Shown: in pieces, positions 18,201-25,733 of the stretch | Numbering within the stretch: the stretch's first letter is position 1 | Layout: each line of letters starts with the position of its first letter | From: Methylobacter tundripaludum SV96 | GTDB taxonomy: Bacteria; Pseudomonadota; Gammaproteobacteria; Methylococcales; Methylomonadaceae | Direction of reading: 5' to 3' | NCBI RefSeq assembly: GCF_000190755.2 | Contig: NZ_JH109152.1 | Span: 1,342,167-1,406,166, forward strand | Length of the DNA stretch: 64,000 nt | Notes under the pieces: model-generated | What the model was told of the DNA's origin: nothing | What the model saw: the letters and a program-made list of their open reading frames with translations, nothing else | The model's database searches: none | Position numbers and translations under genes: made by a program

Positions 18201-19149
18201 CGTCATGATAAAACGTGTTACGCAAGCTATTAATGTAGACGACGACATGCGGATTGAAATCGATAAATCTATTCAGGAAGTCGATGTAATTATGGACTTC
18301 CATATCATTCGCTTCGATATACAAGAAAACTTGATAGCCTCTTTTTTCAAATGCTTTCGCCAAGCCCTGGGAACAATACTGCATGACAGTTGTTAAGCGA
18401 CGACTAGGAATGGCTATCCGTATCGGTTCGCCATCAACAACGACCGGTTTTTGCGCTTTTACTTTTAGCGTTAATAGCTCGGTAATCTCCCGCCGTTTTT
18501 TATTGATGGCATCCATAGCATTGGTCACATCCTCCTGCAAAGCGAGTTTCAACTCTTCTTCCAAATCATAGGGCATTTCAACCTTTTCAGGCAGCCGCAG
18601 TTTGGATAGGGTAAAAAAGTCGACAAAATCATGTAACTCGACGTGAACCAGGTTTTCAATGCCATGCTCCGGCAACTCGCCCCGGTAATAACACACTTGC
18701 AGGCCGTCTATGGTTGGATGCTTGCAATAAACCCGGTTTTTTTGCTTTGCGGCATTGAGCGCCAATAAAGGGTCGATAAAATAGGTATCGACATGAATAG
18801 ATTCGTCTATCCTGTATTTACTGCGATATTGTTTAATTTCTTCAATAACATCGGCAGGCATCTCATTGAAATGCACTATGCCATCCTGGGAAATGGCAAT
18901 GACTTGCGGTATCGGCAACCGGTTATGCGAAAAAAACATCACAAAATCGTCAGCCGGTACCTGAACAAAATTATCCAGCACTATATCGCTTAACGGCCCA
19001 TCGTAATAACAATACGCTAAGCGCTCGCCGCCTTGTTCATCGACGATTTTATTTTGTTTTGCCGCTGCCGAATAAGCGTCTTCTATATTAAGGAAAAAAA
19101 TGTCCTTAACTGAATTATCTTGCCGATCTTCTCTGCCTGCTTGAACCAT
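15289..19149 (-). CDS. Double glycosyltransferase, 1286 residues (tandem copy A)
   Basis: Residues 1 to about 590 match the two neighbouring 606- and 605-residue proteins almost throughout. They contain two similar N-terminal modules (about 16-81 and 121-187, each ending in CYY.G.L, a DF(V).FF run and L.LP), a charged helical linker (about 190-240), and a glycosyltransferase domain with EIYGRYWDQ and HPFEINSQRLAEVAACGCIPV. After about residue 600 the sequence is unique to this copy: a linker and a second CgeB-like domain (LYGKNWDRY, RICLNVSPGVTLHMRALEIMASG). The protein therefore carries two putative catalytic domains, possibly adding two sugars in turn. Substrates are unknown. The fusion probably arose when the tandem array was formed or rearranged. 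Confidence 0.75.
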   Translation of the reverse strand: MVQAGREDRQDNSVKDIFFLNIEDAYSAAAKQNKIVDEQGGERLAYCYYDGPLSDIVLDNFVQVPADDFVMFFSHNRLPIPQVIAISQDGIVHFNEMPADVIEEIKQYRSKYRIDESIHVDTYFIDPLLALNAAKQKNRVYCKHPTIDGLQVCYYRGELPEHGIENLVHVELHDFVDFFTLSKLRLPEKVEMPYDLEEELKLALQEDVTNAMDAINKKRREITELLTLKVKAQKPVVVDGEPIRIAIPSRRLTTVMQYCSQGLAKAFEKRGYQVFLYIEANDMEVHNYIDFLNRFIDFNPHVVVYINSLRNTFYHDDVINIVWWQDPMPEIKNQQLLSWRENDFNFSISPIFDQYLKQCGAENVERQHFVIDEDIFYSDDNRQRQQKIIFVGTSYLSNVDVADDQQRQAIAQLVEILNRGGCFDEQTVTRIAERSSLTYEFVFWKLLHYVIRDYSIQWLCQHSTLPVEIYGRYWDQEPLVAPFFRGELVHGVEVADVYRSATYAIVSHPFEINSQRLAEVAACGCIPVVYDCRDVAEKPHWDDYCLFFKTEDDLKNIIDNRLRPAKSPIALAQHFTYDAAIDHFIEKSAIKTLISSPAVDAVATQTESVLFELFGDNVILHSRTPNTIQTCRDRLLKNMAILKNNRHELYNRLIEGIQGKKIDIAIDKLIESEYWEVSLVINGNNYYQLDNVALLGNCWLIRDNSTYYQRENTSCYVLLSLGSGYELLAAFNNTERPIPEMAEFEVPVYIIEQEFGLFVLNMLLHDWEQIITSKRIQFFYDNAIDRFYLELQKNQAALPTVLLDMKAQGDLKAGQVLEFVNRAELQRNQRHAANLQEINKYYGRITDSEWRDKFKAENIASLRVMGFISRFSSFLKYCMRDLMDGFDRSGAMTTVCIEEENYYLSSIEHFIDEINRFKPDIILTIDHFRHEFDGVPESVPFVNWIQDMLPNITGNKQALKAKDFTFVFAKAWLGLNEFPTYKNSPIEFLPLGYNDKIYFPLEEKNYDCDVLVITHLQEPERTFDPIRNPKQFQLLLNESETKLINTGAISEVDLVGLYHILDEHLSSLNMNEFNKFCTMRGGNSVYDVSDITVDDFNAVFYKKNIVLEPQVMEVLFPLTGSRLHCECLSKMKTWPVSLLIESQLDINIHLYGKNWDRYPAFKKFARGVADNGEYINRIMNNARICLNVSPGVTLHMRALEIMASGSFILSRKNEYDCSPLSSYFSDEQAVLYDDEDDFLYKTKFYLENENERNKVAQKALSQLQKIFSYKAISTTILSSIRGRLLG

Positions 19150-19173
19150 CGCTTGTCTCGCGTTACAACCGCA

Positions 19174-19224
19174 TCAAATAAAATTAATATGTTCCTGCGG
19201 ATTTTTAACATCCCTCAGAAAACC
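19174..19224 (-). pseudogene. Remnant of a radical SAM gene 3' end upstream of copy A
   Basis: Read on the minus strand this encodes a tail ending KNPQEHINFI followed by a stop. The intact radical SAM gene at 23245-24639 ends KNPPEHINFI just before copy C. The nucleotide similarity covers about 17 codons and stops at a REP-like palindrome. It is most simply the 3' end of the gene that preceded the ancestral glycosyltransferase, carried along in the tandem duplication. Confidence 0.6.
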
Positions 19225-19263
19225 GTTCGTGCGGAGTCCTTCGATCACGCTCAAGTCGAACGG
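19223..19263. repeat. REP-like palindrome in the A spacer
   Basis: Outer arms CCGTTCG (19223-19229) and CGAACGG (19257-19263) flank an imperfect stem rich in TCGA-type steps, of the kind common as repetitive extragenic palindromes in proteobacteria. It abuts the radical SAM tail remnant and recurs at 21266-21306. Confidence 0.55.
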
Positions 19264-19371
19264 AATTTTGGAATGCTCAATAACTACTTTTTTCAAGATT
19301 AACACCCGCTGTTCGTCGTATAAGAAATATTGTGTAATCGCCTATAAAAATAGGTATTTTGATTAGTTTGG

Positions 19372-21192
19372 TCATGCCGAAACTTGACAGTCGCCGAACG
19401 CTGATTTACCGAGTAAGGACTTTAGCGCCGATTTCTCAATAAAATGGTCGACAGCCGCGTCGTAAGTAAAATTTTTCGCCAGCGCTATTGGCGATTTAGC
19501 GGGCCGCGAACGGTTATCGATAATATTTTTTAAATCGTCTTCGGTTTTGAAAAACAGGCAATAATCGTCCCAATGCGGCTTTTCCGCGACATCCCGGCAA
19601 TCGTAAACCACCGGAATACAGCCGCAGGCGGCAACCTCGGCAAGACGCTGGGAGTTAATTTCAAACGCATGGGAAACAATCGCATAAGTCGCCGAACGAT
19701 ACACATCGGCAACTTTATCACCATGTTGTAGCTCACCCCGAAAAAAAAGCGCAACCAATGAATCCTGCCCCCAATAACGACCGTAAATTTCTACCGGCAA
19801 TGTTGAATGCTGACAAAGCCACCTTACCGGATAATCCCTGATCACATAAAATAGCAACTTCCAAAACACAAACTCATAAGTCAAAGATGAGCGCTCAGCA
19901 ATACGCGTTACCGTCTGTTGATCAAAACACCCGCCCCGATTTAATATTTCAACCAACTGTGCAATGGCTTGCTGTTGCTGATTGTTATCGAAGTCAACTT
20001 GCGTCAAATAAGAAGTGCCGACAAAAACAATTTTCTGCTGCCGTTGCCGATTATCATCCGAATAAAAAATGTCTTCATCGATAACAAAGTGCTGGCGTTC
20101 CACGTTTTCGGCGCCGCACTGCTTAAGATACCGATCAAAAATCGGCGAAACAGAAAAATTAAAATCATTCTGCCGCCAGTTTAACAACTGTTGGTTTTTT
20201 ATTTCCGAGATCGGATCCTGCCACCAAATAATATTGATGACATCGTCATGATAAAAAGTGTTACGCAAGCTGTTGATATAGACGACGACATGCGGATTGA
20301 AATCGATAAATCTATTCAGAAAGTCGATGTAATTATGGACTTCCATATCATTCGCTTCGATATAAAAGAGAACTTGGCAGCCTCTTTTTTCAAATGCTTT
20401 CGCCACACCCTGGGAACAATATTGCATGACAGTTGTTAAGCGACGACTAGGAATGGCTATCCGTATCGGTTCGCCGTCAACAACGACCGGTTTTTGCGCT
20501 TTTGCCTTTTGAGTTAATTGCTCAATAAGCGCGACCCGCTTTTTAGTGATCGCATCCAGAGCATTCGCCATATCCTCTCGTACAGCGCGTTTTAACTCGT
20601 CTTCCAAATCATCGGGCATTTCAACCATTTCAGGCAGCCGCAGTTTGGATAGGGTAAAAAACTCGACCAGATCATGTAATTCGACGTGAACCAGATTTTC
20701 AATGCCATGCTCCGGCAACTCGCCCCGGTAATAACACACTTGCAGGCCGTCTATGGTCGGATGCTTGCAATAAACCCGGTTTCTTTGCTTTGCGGCATTG
20801 AGCGCCAATAAAGGGTCGATAAAATAGGTATCGACATGAATAGATTCGTCTATCCTGTATTTACTGCGATATTGTTTAATTTCTTCAATAACATCGGCAG
20901 GCATCTCATTGAAATGCACTATGCCATCCTGGGAAATGGCAATGACTTGCGGTATCGGCAACCGGTTATGCGAAAAAAACATCACAAAATCATCAGCCGG
21001 CACCTGGACAAAATTATCCAGCACTATATCGGTTAACGGCCCATCGTAATAACAATACGGTAAGCGCTCGCCGCCTTGTTTATCGACGATTTTATTTTGT
21101 TTTGCCGCTGCCAAATAAGCGTCTTCTATATTAAGGAAAAAAATATCCTTAACTGAATTATCTTGCCGATCTTCTCTGTCCGCTTGAACCAT
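19372..21192 (-). CDS. Glycosyltransferase, 606 residues (tandem copy B)
   Basis: Same architecture as the first half of copy A: two N-terminal repeat modules, helical linker, and a C-terminal glycosyltransferase domain with EIYGRYWGQD and FEINSQRLAEVAACGCIPVVYDCRD split across short segments. It is intact, with a normal stop after a short CQVSA tail shared with copy C. In the first hundred residues it differs from copy A at only about five positions, while the linker and the last 30 residues are closer to copy C, so it looks like a recombination mosaic. The wide 222-base spacer before copy A may allow separate regulation or simply be duplication scar. Donor and acceptor unknown. Confidence 0.78.
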   Translation of the reverse strand: MVQADREDRQDNSVKDIFFLNIEDAYLAAAKQNKIVDKQGGERLPYCYYDGPLTDIVLDNFVQVPADDFVMFFSHNRLPIPQVIAISQDGIVHFNEMPADVIEEIKQYRSKYRIDESIHVDTYFIDPLLALNAAKQRNRVYCKHPTIDGLQVCYYRGELPEHGIENLVHVELHDLVEFFTLSKLRLPEMVEMPDDLEDELKRAVREDMANALDAITKKRVALIEQLTQKAKAQKPVVVDGEPIRIAIPSRRLTTVMQYCSQGVAKAFEKRGCQVLFYIEANDMEVHNYIDFLNRFIDFNPHVVVYINSLRNTFYHDDVINIIWWQDPISEIKNQQLLNWRQNDFNFSVSPIFDRYLKQCGAENVERQHFVIDEDIFYSDDNRQRQQKIVFVGTSYLTQVDFDNNQQQQAIAQLVEILNRGGCFDQQTVTRIAERSSLTYEFVFWKLLFYVIRDYPVRWLCQHSTLPVEIYGRYWGQDSLVALFFRGELQHGDKVADVYRSATYAIVSHAFEINSQRLAEVAACGCIPVVYDCRDVAEKPHWDDYCLFFKTEDDLKNIIDNRSRPAKSPIALAKNFTYDAAVDHFIEKSALKSLLGKSAFGDCQVSA

Positions 21193-21216
21193 CGCTTGTC
21201 TCGCGTTACAACCGCA

Positions 21217-21267
21217 TCAAATAAAATTAATATGTTCCGGCGGATTTTTAACATCCCTCAGAAAACC
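21217..21267 (-). pseudogene. Remnant of a radical SAM gene 3' end upstream of copy B
   Basis: Near-identical to the remnant at 19174-19224; here the tail reads KNPPEHINFI, exactly as in the intact radical SAM protein encoded at 23245-24639. It ends at the same palindrome boundary. Confidence 0.6.
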
Positions 21268-21306
21268 GTTCGTGCGGAGTCCTTCGATCACGCTCAAGTC
21301 GAACGG
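21266..21306. repeat. REP-like palindrome in the B spacer
   Basis: Second copy of the CCGTTCG...CGAACGG element (arms 21266-21272 and 21300-21306), identical in layout to 19223-19263. Confidence 0.55.
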
Positions 21307-21414
21307 AATTTTGGAATGCTCAATAACTACTTTTTTCAAGATTAACACCCGCTGTTCGTCGTATAAGAAATATTGTGTAATCGCCTATAAAAATAGGTAT
21401 TTTGATTTGTTGGG

Positions 21415-23232
21415 TCATGCCGAGACTTGACAGTCGCCGAACGCTGGTTTACCGAGTAAGGCCTTTAGCGCCGATTTCTCAATAAAATGGTCGACAGCGG
21501 CATCGTAAGTAAAATTTTTCGCCAGCACTATTGGCGATTTAGCGGGCCGCAAGCGGTTATCGATAATATTTTTTAAATCATCCTCGGTTTTGAAAAACAG
21601 GCAATAATCGTCCCAATGCGGCTTTTCCGCGACATCCCGGCAATCGTAAACCACCGGAATACAGCCGCAGGCGGCAACCTCGGCAAGACGCTGGGAATTG
21701 ATTTCACACGGGTGGGAAACAACCGCATAAGTCGCAGAACGATAGGCCTCAGCTACTTCAACGCCATGCACTAGCTCCCCCCTAAAAAAGGGTGCAACTA
21801 GCGGATCCTGATCCCAATAACGTCCGTAAATCTCCACCGGCAAGGCGGAATTCCGACACAGCCACTTTATCGAATAATCCCTGACCACGTAATGCAACAA
21901 CTCCCAAAACACAAACTCATAAGTCAAAGATGAACGTTCGGCGACACTTGTTACCGTCTGCTCATCAAAACGTCCGCCCCGATTTAATATTCCAACCAAT
22001 TCTGCAATGACTTGCTGTACCCAATCATCAGAAAAATCAATCCGCATCAAATAGGAAGTACCGACAAAAATAATTTTCTGTTGCCGTTGCCGATTATCAT
22101 CCGAATAAAAGACTTCTTCATCAATGACAAAAAGTTGGCGTTCCACCGTGCCTGCCCCGCACTGCTTAAGATACTGATCATAAATCGGCGAGATAGAAAA
22201 ATTAAAATCATTCTGCCGCCAGTTTAACAAAACTTGGTTTTTTATTTGCGGCATCGAATCCTGCCACCAAATAATATTGATAACATCGTCATGAAAAAAA
22301 TTGTTAAACAAGGCATTAACACAAAATACAGCATGCGGATTGAAGTCGATAAACTGACTAAGACAATCAATATGATTATTGATTTCCATGTCATTCGCTT
22401 CGATATAAAAGAGAACTTGGCAGCCTCTTTTTTCAAATGCTTTCGCCACACCTCGGGAACAGTACTGCATAACTGTTGTGAAACGGCTGGTATGAATAAC
22501 TATCCGTATCGGTTCGCCGTCAACAATAACCGGTTTTTGCGCTTTTGCCTTTTGAGTTAATTGCTCAATAAGTGCCGCCCGCTTTTTAATGATGTCATTC
22601 AGGGCATTCGCCACATCCTCCCGCACAGCGCGTTTTAACTCGTCTTCCAATTCATCGGGTATTTCAAGCATTTCAGGCAACCGAAGTTTGGATAGGATAA
22701 AAAACTCGACCAGATCATGTAATTCGACGTGAACCAAGTTTTTGATACTATGCTCCGGCAACTCGCCCCGGTAATAACACAGTTGCAGGCCGTCTATGGT
22801 CGGATGCTTGCAATAAACCCGGTTTCTTTGCTTTGCGACATTAAGTGCCAATAAAGGATCGACAAAATAAGTATCGAAATGAATATATCCGGCTAAGTAT
22901 TTAGTTCGATATTGTTTAACTTCCTCGATAACATCGGCAGGCATCTCATTAAAATGCACTACACCATCCTGGGAAATGGCAATGATTTGCGGTACCGGCA
23001 ACCGGTTATGCGAAAAAAACTTAATAAAATCGTCAGCCGGCACCTGAATAAAATTATCCAGCACTATATCGGTTAACAATCCGTCATAATAGCAATACTG
23101 TAAGCGCTCGCCGCCTTGTTCATCGACGATTTTATTTTGTTTTGCCGCTTCCGAATAAGCGTCTTCTATATTAAGGAAAAAGATGTCCTTAACTAAGTTG
23201 ACTTGCCGATTTTCTTCGCTTCCCTGAGTCAT
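21415..23232 (-). CDS. Glycosyltransferase, 605 residues (tandem copy C)
   Basis: The most divergent of the three tandem copies, differing from A at about one in five of the first hundred residues but with the same layout: N-terminal module pair, linker, and C-terminal group-1-like domain (EIYGRYWDQ, INSQRLAEVAACGCIPV). It lies only 12 bases after the radical SAM gene stop, without the long spacer seen before A and B, so this is likely the ancestral arrangement. It is intact. Function as a glycosyltransferase is inferred from the C-terminal domain; the N-terminal modules are of unknown role, perhaps acceptor binding. Confidence 0.78.
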   Translation of the reverse strand: MTQGSEENRQVNLVKDIFFLNIEDAYSEAAKQNKIVDEQGGERLQYCYYDGLLTDIVLDNFIQVPADDFIKFFSHNRLPVPQIIAISQDGVVHFNEMPADVIEEVKQYRTKYLAGYIHFDTYFVDPLLALNVAKQRNRVYCKHPTIDGLQLCYYRGELPEHSIKNLVHVELHDLVEFFILSKLRLPEMLEIPDELEDELKRAVREDVANALNDIIKKRAALIEQLTQKAKAQKPVIVDGEPIRIVIHTSRFTTVMQYCSRGVAKAFEKRGCQVLFYIEANDMEINNHIDCLSQFIDFNPHAVFCVNALFNNFFHDDVINIIWWQDSMPQIKNQVLLNWRQNDFNFSISPIYDQYLKQCGAGTVERQLFVIDEEVFYSDDNRQRQQKIIFVGTSYLMRIDFSDDWVQQVIAELVGILNRGGRFDEQTVTSVAERSSLTYEFVFWELLHYVVRDYSIKWLCRNSALPVEIYGRYWDQDPLVAPFFRGELVHGVEVAEAYRSATYAVVSHPCEINSQRLAEVAACGCIPVVYDCRDVAEKPHWDDYCLFFKTEDDLKNIIDNRLRPAKSPIVLAKNFTYDAAVDHFIEKSALKALLGKPAFGDCQVSA

Positions 23233-23244
23233 CGCTTAAAACCA

Positions 23245-24639
23245 TTAAATGAAATTAATGTGCTCAGGCGGGTTTTTTAAATCCCACAGGAATTTGTTGA
23301 CATAATCCTGCCGACAGCCAATCGCGCAATCCTTATGCACATCCACCGATTCGGAGACATCCTTATGCACCTGCCAGTAACGCTCGCCATGGGTAATCAA
23401 ATCGTATAAGGAATCCTGATGTAAATCGCCGATATAAAAGCGTTCTTTATTAAAGAAAGGCCCACAGGGATAGATTTTGCCATTGCCGGAAATTTGCAAT
23501 AAAAACGGCGTACCGAAACATTGATCGTATTTTCGGTAACCGTCTTTATACAGATTGGTTTCACCGGCAGCGTTGATTTTGTTCCATTTCACCTGCACAA
23601 CATAATTGTCGTTGCTGAATTTTTCGGCCTGTTTCAAAACATCGCCGATTTTCAAATAAGCGTCATAATCGATGCCTATTTCCTTGTATTCGGAATCCGA
23701 GCACTGCTTGATCACGAAATAATCCACACCCAATTCGGCGCCCAATTCGGCTTCCGCCAATACCTCATCGAAACATTCGGGGATCAGCACCATTTGCAAG
23801 CCCAGCGTGCATTTGTAGTTATTTGCCTTTTTAATTTTCACCAGCTCCCGGATGTTATCGATCAACAAGCGGAAGTTGTTTTCGCTGGACTGATGCACGC
23901 GGCGAAAGCCTTCCGGTGTACCTGCGGACAGATTGAAACGAATATAGCTCATGTTTTTCAGCAAATCGTGCGCCCTGTCCATATCCAACAACAGGCCGTT
24001 GGTGGCCATCGAGGTATCGATACCGAACTCGGCGGCCAGCACCGTGGCATCGTAAAGAGCGGGATTGAGCGTGGGTTCGCCATCACCGATAAAGCCCAGC
24101 GACTTAACCCCGAGCTTGCCGCAATCCTCAATGAATTGCAGTAGCGCTTCGCGGCCGATCATGGTGCCTTTGGTCATGTTCTGCACGACTGCATAGCAGT
24201 ACAGACAGGCCGTATTGCAGAATTTGGTCAACCCCATGTCGATATGCACAGGCGCGAAACGCTGACCGTTTTGCCAGGCCTGAATTCGATCCAGGTGATG
24301 AAGCATTTTATGACCGTCGAAACGGAAACGTTCCTTCTGGGTTCGGAAGCTGGGCCCGGTAAATTGATTCGGCACCGATTTATCATACTCACTATTTTCT
24401 TCCAGTCTAACAATGCCCTGCTGGTCATCATGCACAACGGTTTCCAGCTTCTGACCCGGCAGCTTAGTCAGCTGACTGGTGTCGATCACCTGGTATTGGC
24501 TGTTCGGCAAGGCACTGCGGTCAACAATCCGGTTGGAGGTGCGTAACTTGTGCCCAGGCTGGCTGAACATTGGAACGTTATCGGGTATTGAGGTTACAAC
24601 GGAGTTGCCGAAACGGTTGGTTGGGTCGTCTTTAGCCAT
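23245..24639 (-). CDS. Radical SAM/SPASM protein (464 residues)
   Basis: The cluster motif CNTACLYC is at residues 141-148 (C141, C145, C148), after a long 130-residue N-terminal extension of unknown function. The barrel shows GFIGDGEPTLNPALY, SMATNGLLL and RFNLSAGT. A C-terminal SPASM-like domain follows (CFGT, GKIYPCGPF, GDLHQDSLYDL, then CAIGC), able to hold further iron-sulfur clusters. The protein ends in HINFI, a tail shared with the radical SAM protein at 29897-30997. It lies 23 bases after the E1 beta gene and 12 before glycosyltransferase copy C. The reaction is unknown; sugar or peptide modification in glycan assembly is possible. Confidence 0.82.
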   Translation of the reverse strand: MAKDDPTNRFGNSVVTSIPDNVPMFSQPGHKLRTSNRIVDRSALPNSQYQVIDTSQLTKLPGQKLETVVHDDQQGIVRLEENSEYDKSVPNQFTGPSFRTQKERFRFDGHKMLHHLDRIQAWQNGQRFAPVHIDMGLTKFCNTACLYCYAVVQNMTKGTMIGREALLQFIEDCGKLGVKSLGFIGDGEPTLNPALYDATVLAAEFGIDTSMATNGLLLDMDRAHDLLKNMSYIRFNLSAGTPEGFRRVHQSSENNFRLLIDNIRELVKIKKANNYKCTLGLQMVLIPECFDEVLAEAELGAELGVDYFVIKQCSDSEYKEIGIDYDAYLKIGDVLKQAEKFSNDNYVVQVKWNKINAAGETNLYKDGYRKYDQCFGTPFLLQISGNGKIYPCGPFFNKERFYIGDLHQDSLYDLITHGERYWQVHKDVSESVDVHKDCAIGCRQDYVNKFLWDLKNPPEHINFI

Positions 24640-24662
24640 GATCTAATATTTTTCTCTGTTAG

Positions 24663-25733
24663 TTAAAAAGGACCGGCGAAACTGCGGTCAGGCAAGTCTT
24701 TTGCCAAATCGGATTGCAATTCCATTGTTACTATCTGTTTTAGCGGCTGTTTATCCAACATCTCCAGCACCGCAGCCGCGATTTCTTCCGCACCGGGATA
24801 ATAATGATTGGCCATAAAGTGTGAGGTCGGCACCGGGTGATTGGGATAGGCGATCAACCGCGGCGGTTGTCGCAAATGTTGTCCATGCGACTGAAACAGT
24901 TCGGAGAGCAGCTTATGCGCCATCGACGCTGTTTCCGGCGCACAATCCGCCACCAGCAACAAACCGGTCTTGCTGATTGACCGGGCAACGCTATCGACAT
25001 CCAGCGGCGTCAGACAGCGCATGTCTACCACCTCGGCATCGACGCCGTGTTTTGCCAACACGGTCGCCGCTTTCAGCGCTTCTATACTCATGTGCGAAAA
25101 CGCCGCCAGGGTAATATCGCCGCCTTGCCGCAACAGCGCCGCGCCGGTCAACGCAGTGCGCGGGCTATTTTTATCGACCTCGCCTTGGATATGGTGTAAC
25201 CAGCGATGCTCAATATACAGTACCGGATTATTATCGGCGATAGCGTCCAGCATGAAGTGATAAGCATCGCCCGCTGTAGTCGGCATCACCACTTTTAAGC
25301 CCGGCACTTGCGCAAACATGGCTTGCAAACTCTGCGAATGCTGCGGTCCCTGCCCCCAACCGCGACCGACGATGACTCTGATCACTAGCGGCACCTGCTG
25401 CTGTCCGTCGAACATGTAACGCCACTTGGCGGCGTTGTTAACCAATTGATCGACCGACAGCAAGGCAAAATCGATGCGCTGATGCACCAGCACCGGCCGC
25501 ATACCGGCCAGCGCCGCACCGATGCAGATACCGGTCATGCCGTTTTCGGCCAACGGCATGTCCAATACCCGCTCCGCGCCGTACTTCTCGCGCAAACCCT
25601 GGGTGGTGGCAAAAATGGTTTTCGGGTCCGGTACGCCTTCGCCGATCAGGATCATCTCAGGATATTGGGTCAAGCCATCATCCAAAGCTTCGCGTATCGC
25701 CTCGCCATAACTCATTACCGTAACATCACGCAT
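24663..25733 (-). CDS. Thiamine-diphosphate 2-oxoacid dehydrogenase E1 beta-like subunit
   Basis: About 356 residues of the transketolase-like E1 beta family (pyrimidine-binding and C-terminal transketolase domains). Signals are MSYGEAIREAL, GEGVPDPKTIF, MPLAENGMTGICIGAALAG, GRGWGQGPQHSQ and VVDMRCLTPLDVDS. The ATG at 25733 lies inside the end of the alpha gene (8-base overlap), so the subunits are translated together. No E2 or E3 gene is nearby, which argues against a full dehydrogenase complex. In a sugar cluster the pair may instead transfer a two-carbon unit to a sugar carbonyl; that is inference. Confidence 0.83.
   Translation of the reverse strand: MRDVTVMSYGEAIREALDDGLTQYPEMILIGEGVPDPKTIFATTQGLREKYGAERVLDMPLAENGMTGICIGAALAGMRPVLVHQRIDFALLSVDQLVNNAAKWRYMFDGQQQVPLVIRVIVGRGWGQGPQHSQSLQAMFAQVPGLKVVMPTTAGDAYHFMLDAIADNNPVLYIEHRWLHHIQGEVDKNSPRTALTGAALLRQGGDITLAAFSHMSIEALKAATVLAKHGVDAEVVDMRCLTPLDVDSVARSISKTGLLLVADCAPETASMAHKLLSELFQSHGQHLRQPPRLIAYPNHPVPTSHFMANHYYPGAEEIAAAVLEMLDKQPLKQIVTMELQSDLAKDLPDRSFAGPF

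Larger units (their letters stand above)
17380..23232 (-). repeat. Tandem array of three glycosyltransferase repeats (unit about 2,040 bp)
   Basis: Gene starts at 19149, 21192 and 23232 are spaced 2,043 and 2,040 bases apart. Copies A and B share nearly identical 222-base upstream spacers; copy C lacks this spacer and lies 12 bases after a radical SAM gene. Copy A matches only to about 17380 and then diverges into its second domain. Protein similarity varies along the copies: B follows A near its N-terminus but follows C in the linker (about residues 190-235) and at the last 30 residues. Confidence 0.85.

Noticed and set aside
19174-19375. Small ORF in the spacers that could be a radical SAM peptide substrate ending in HINFI
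   Set aside because: No good start codon or ribosome-binding site; part of the frame runs through a REP-like palindrome, and the tail is better explained as a remnant of the radical SAM gene.
23521-24144. Long plus-strand frame of 207 codons inside the radical SAM gene
   Set aside because: It is the complement of a gene with clear catalytic motifs; a shadow frame.
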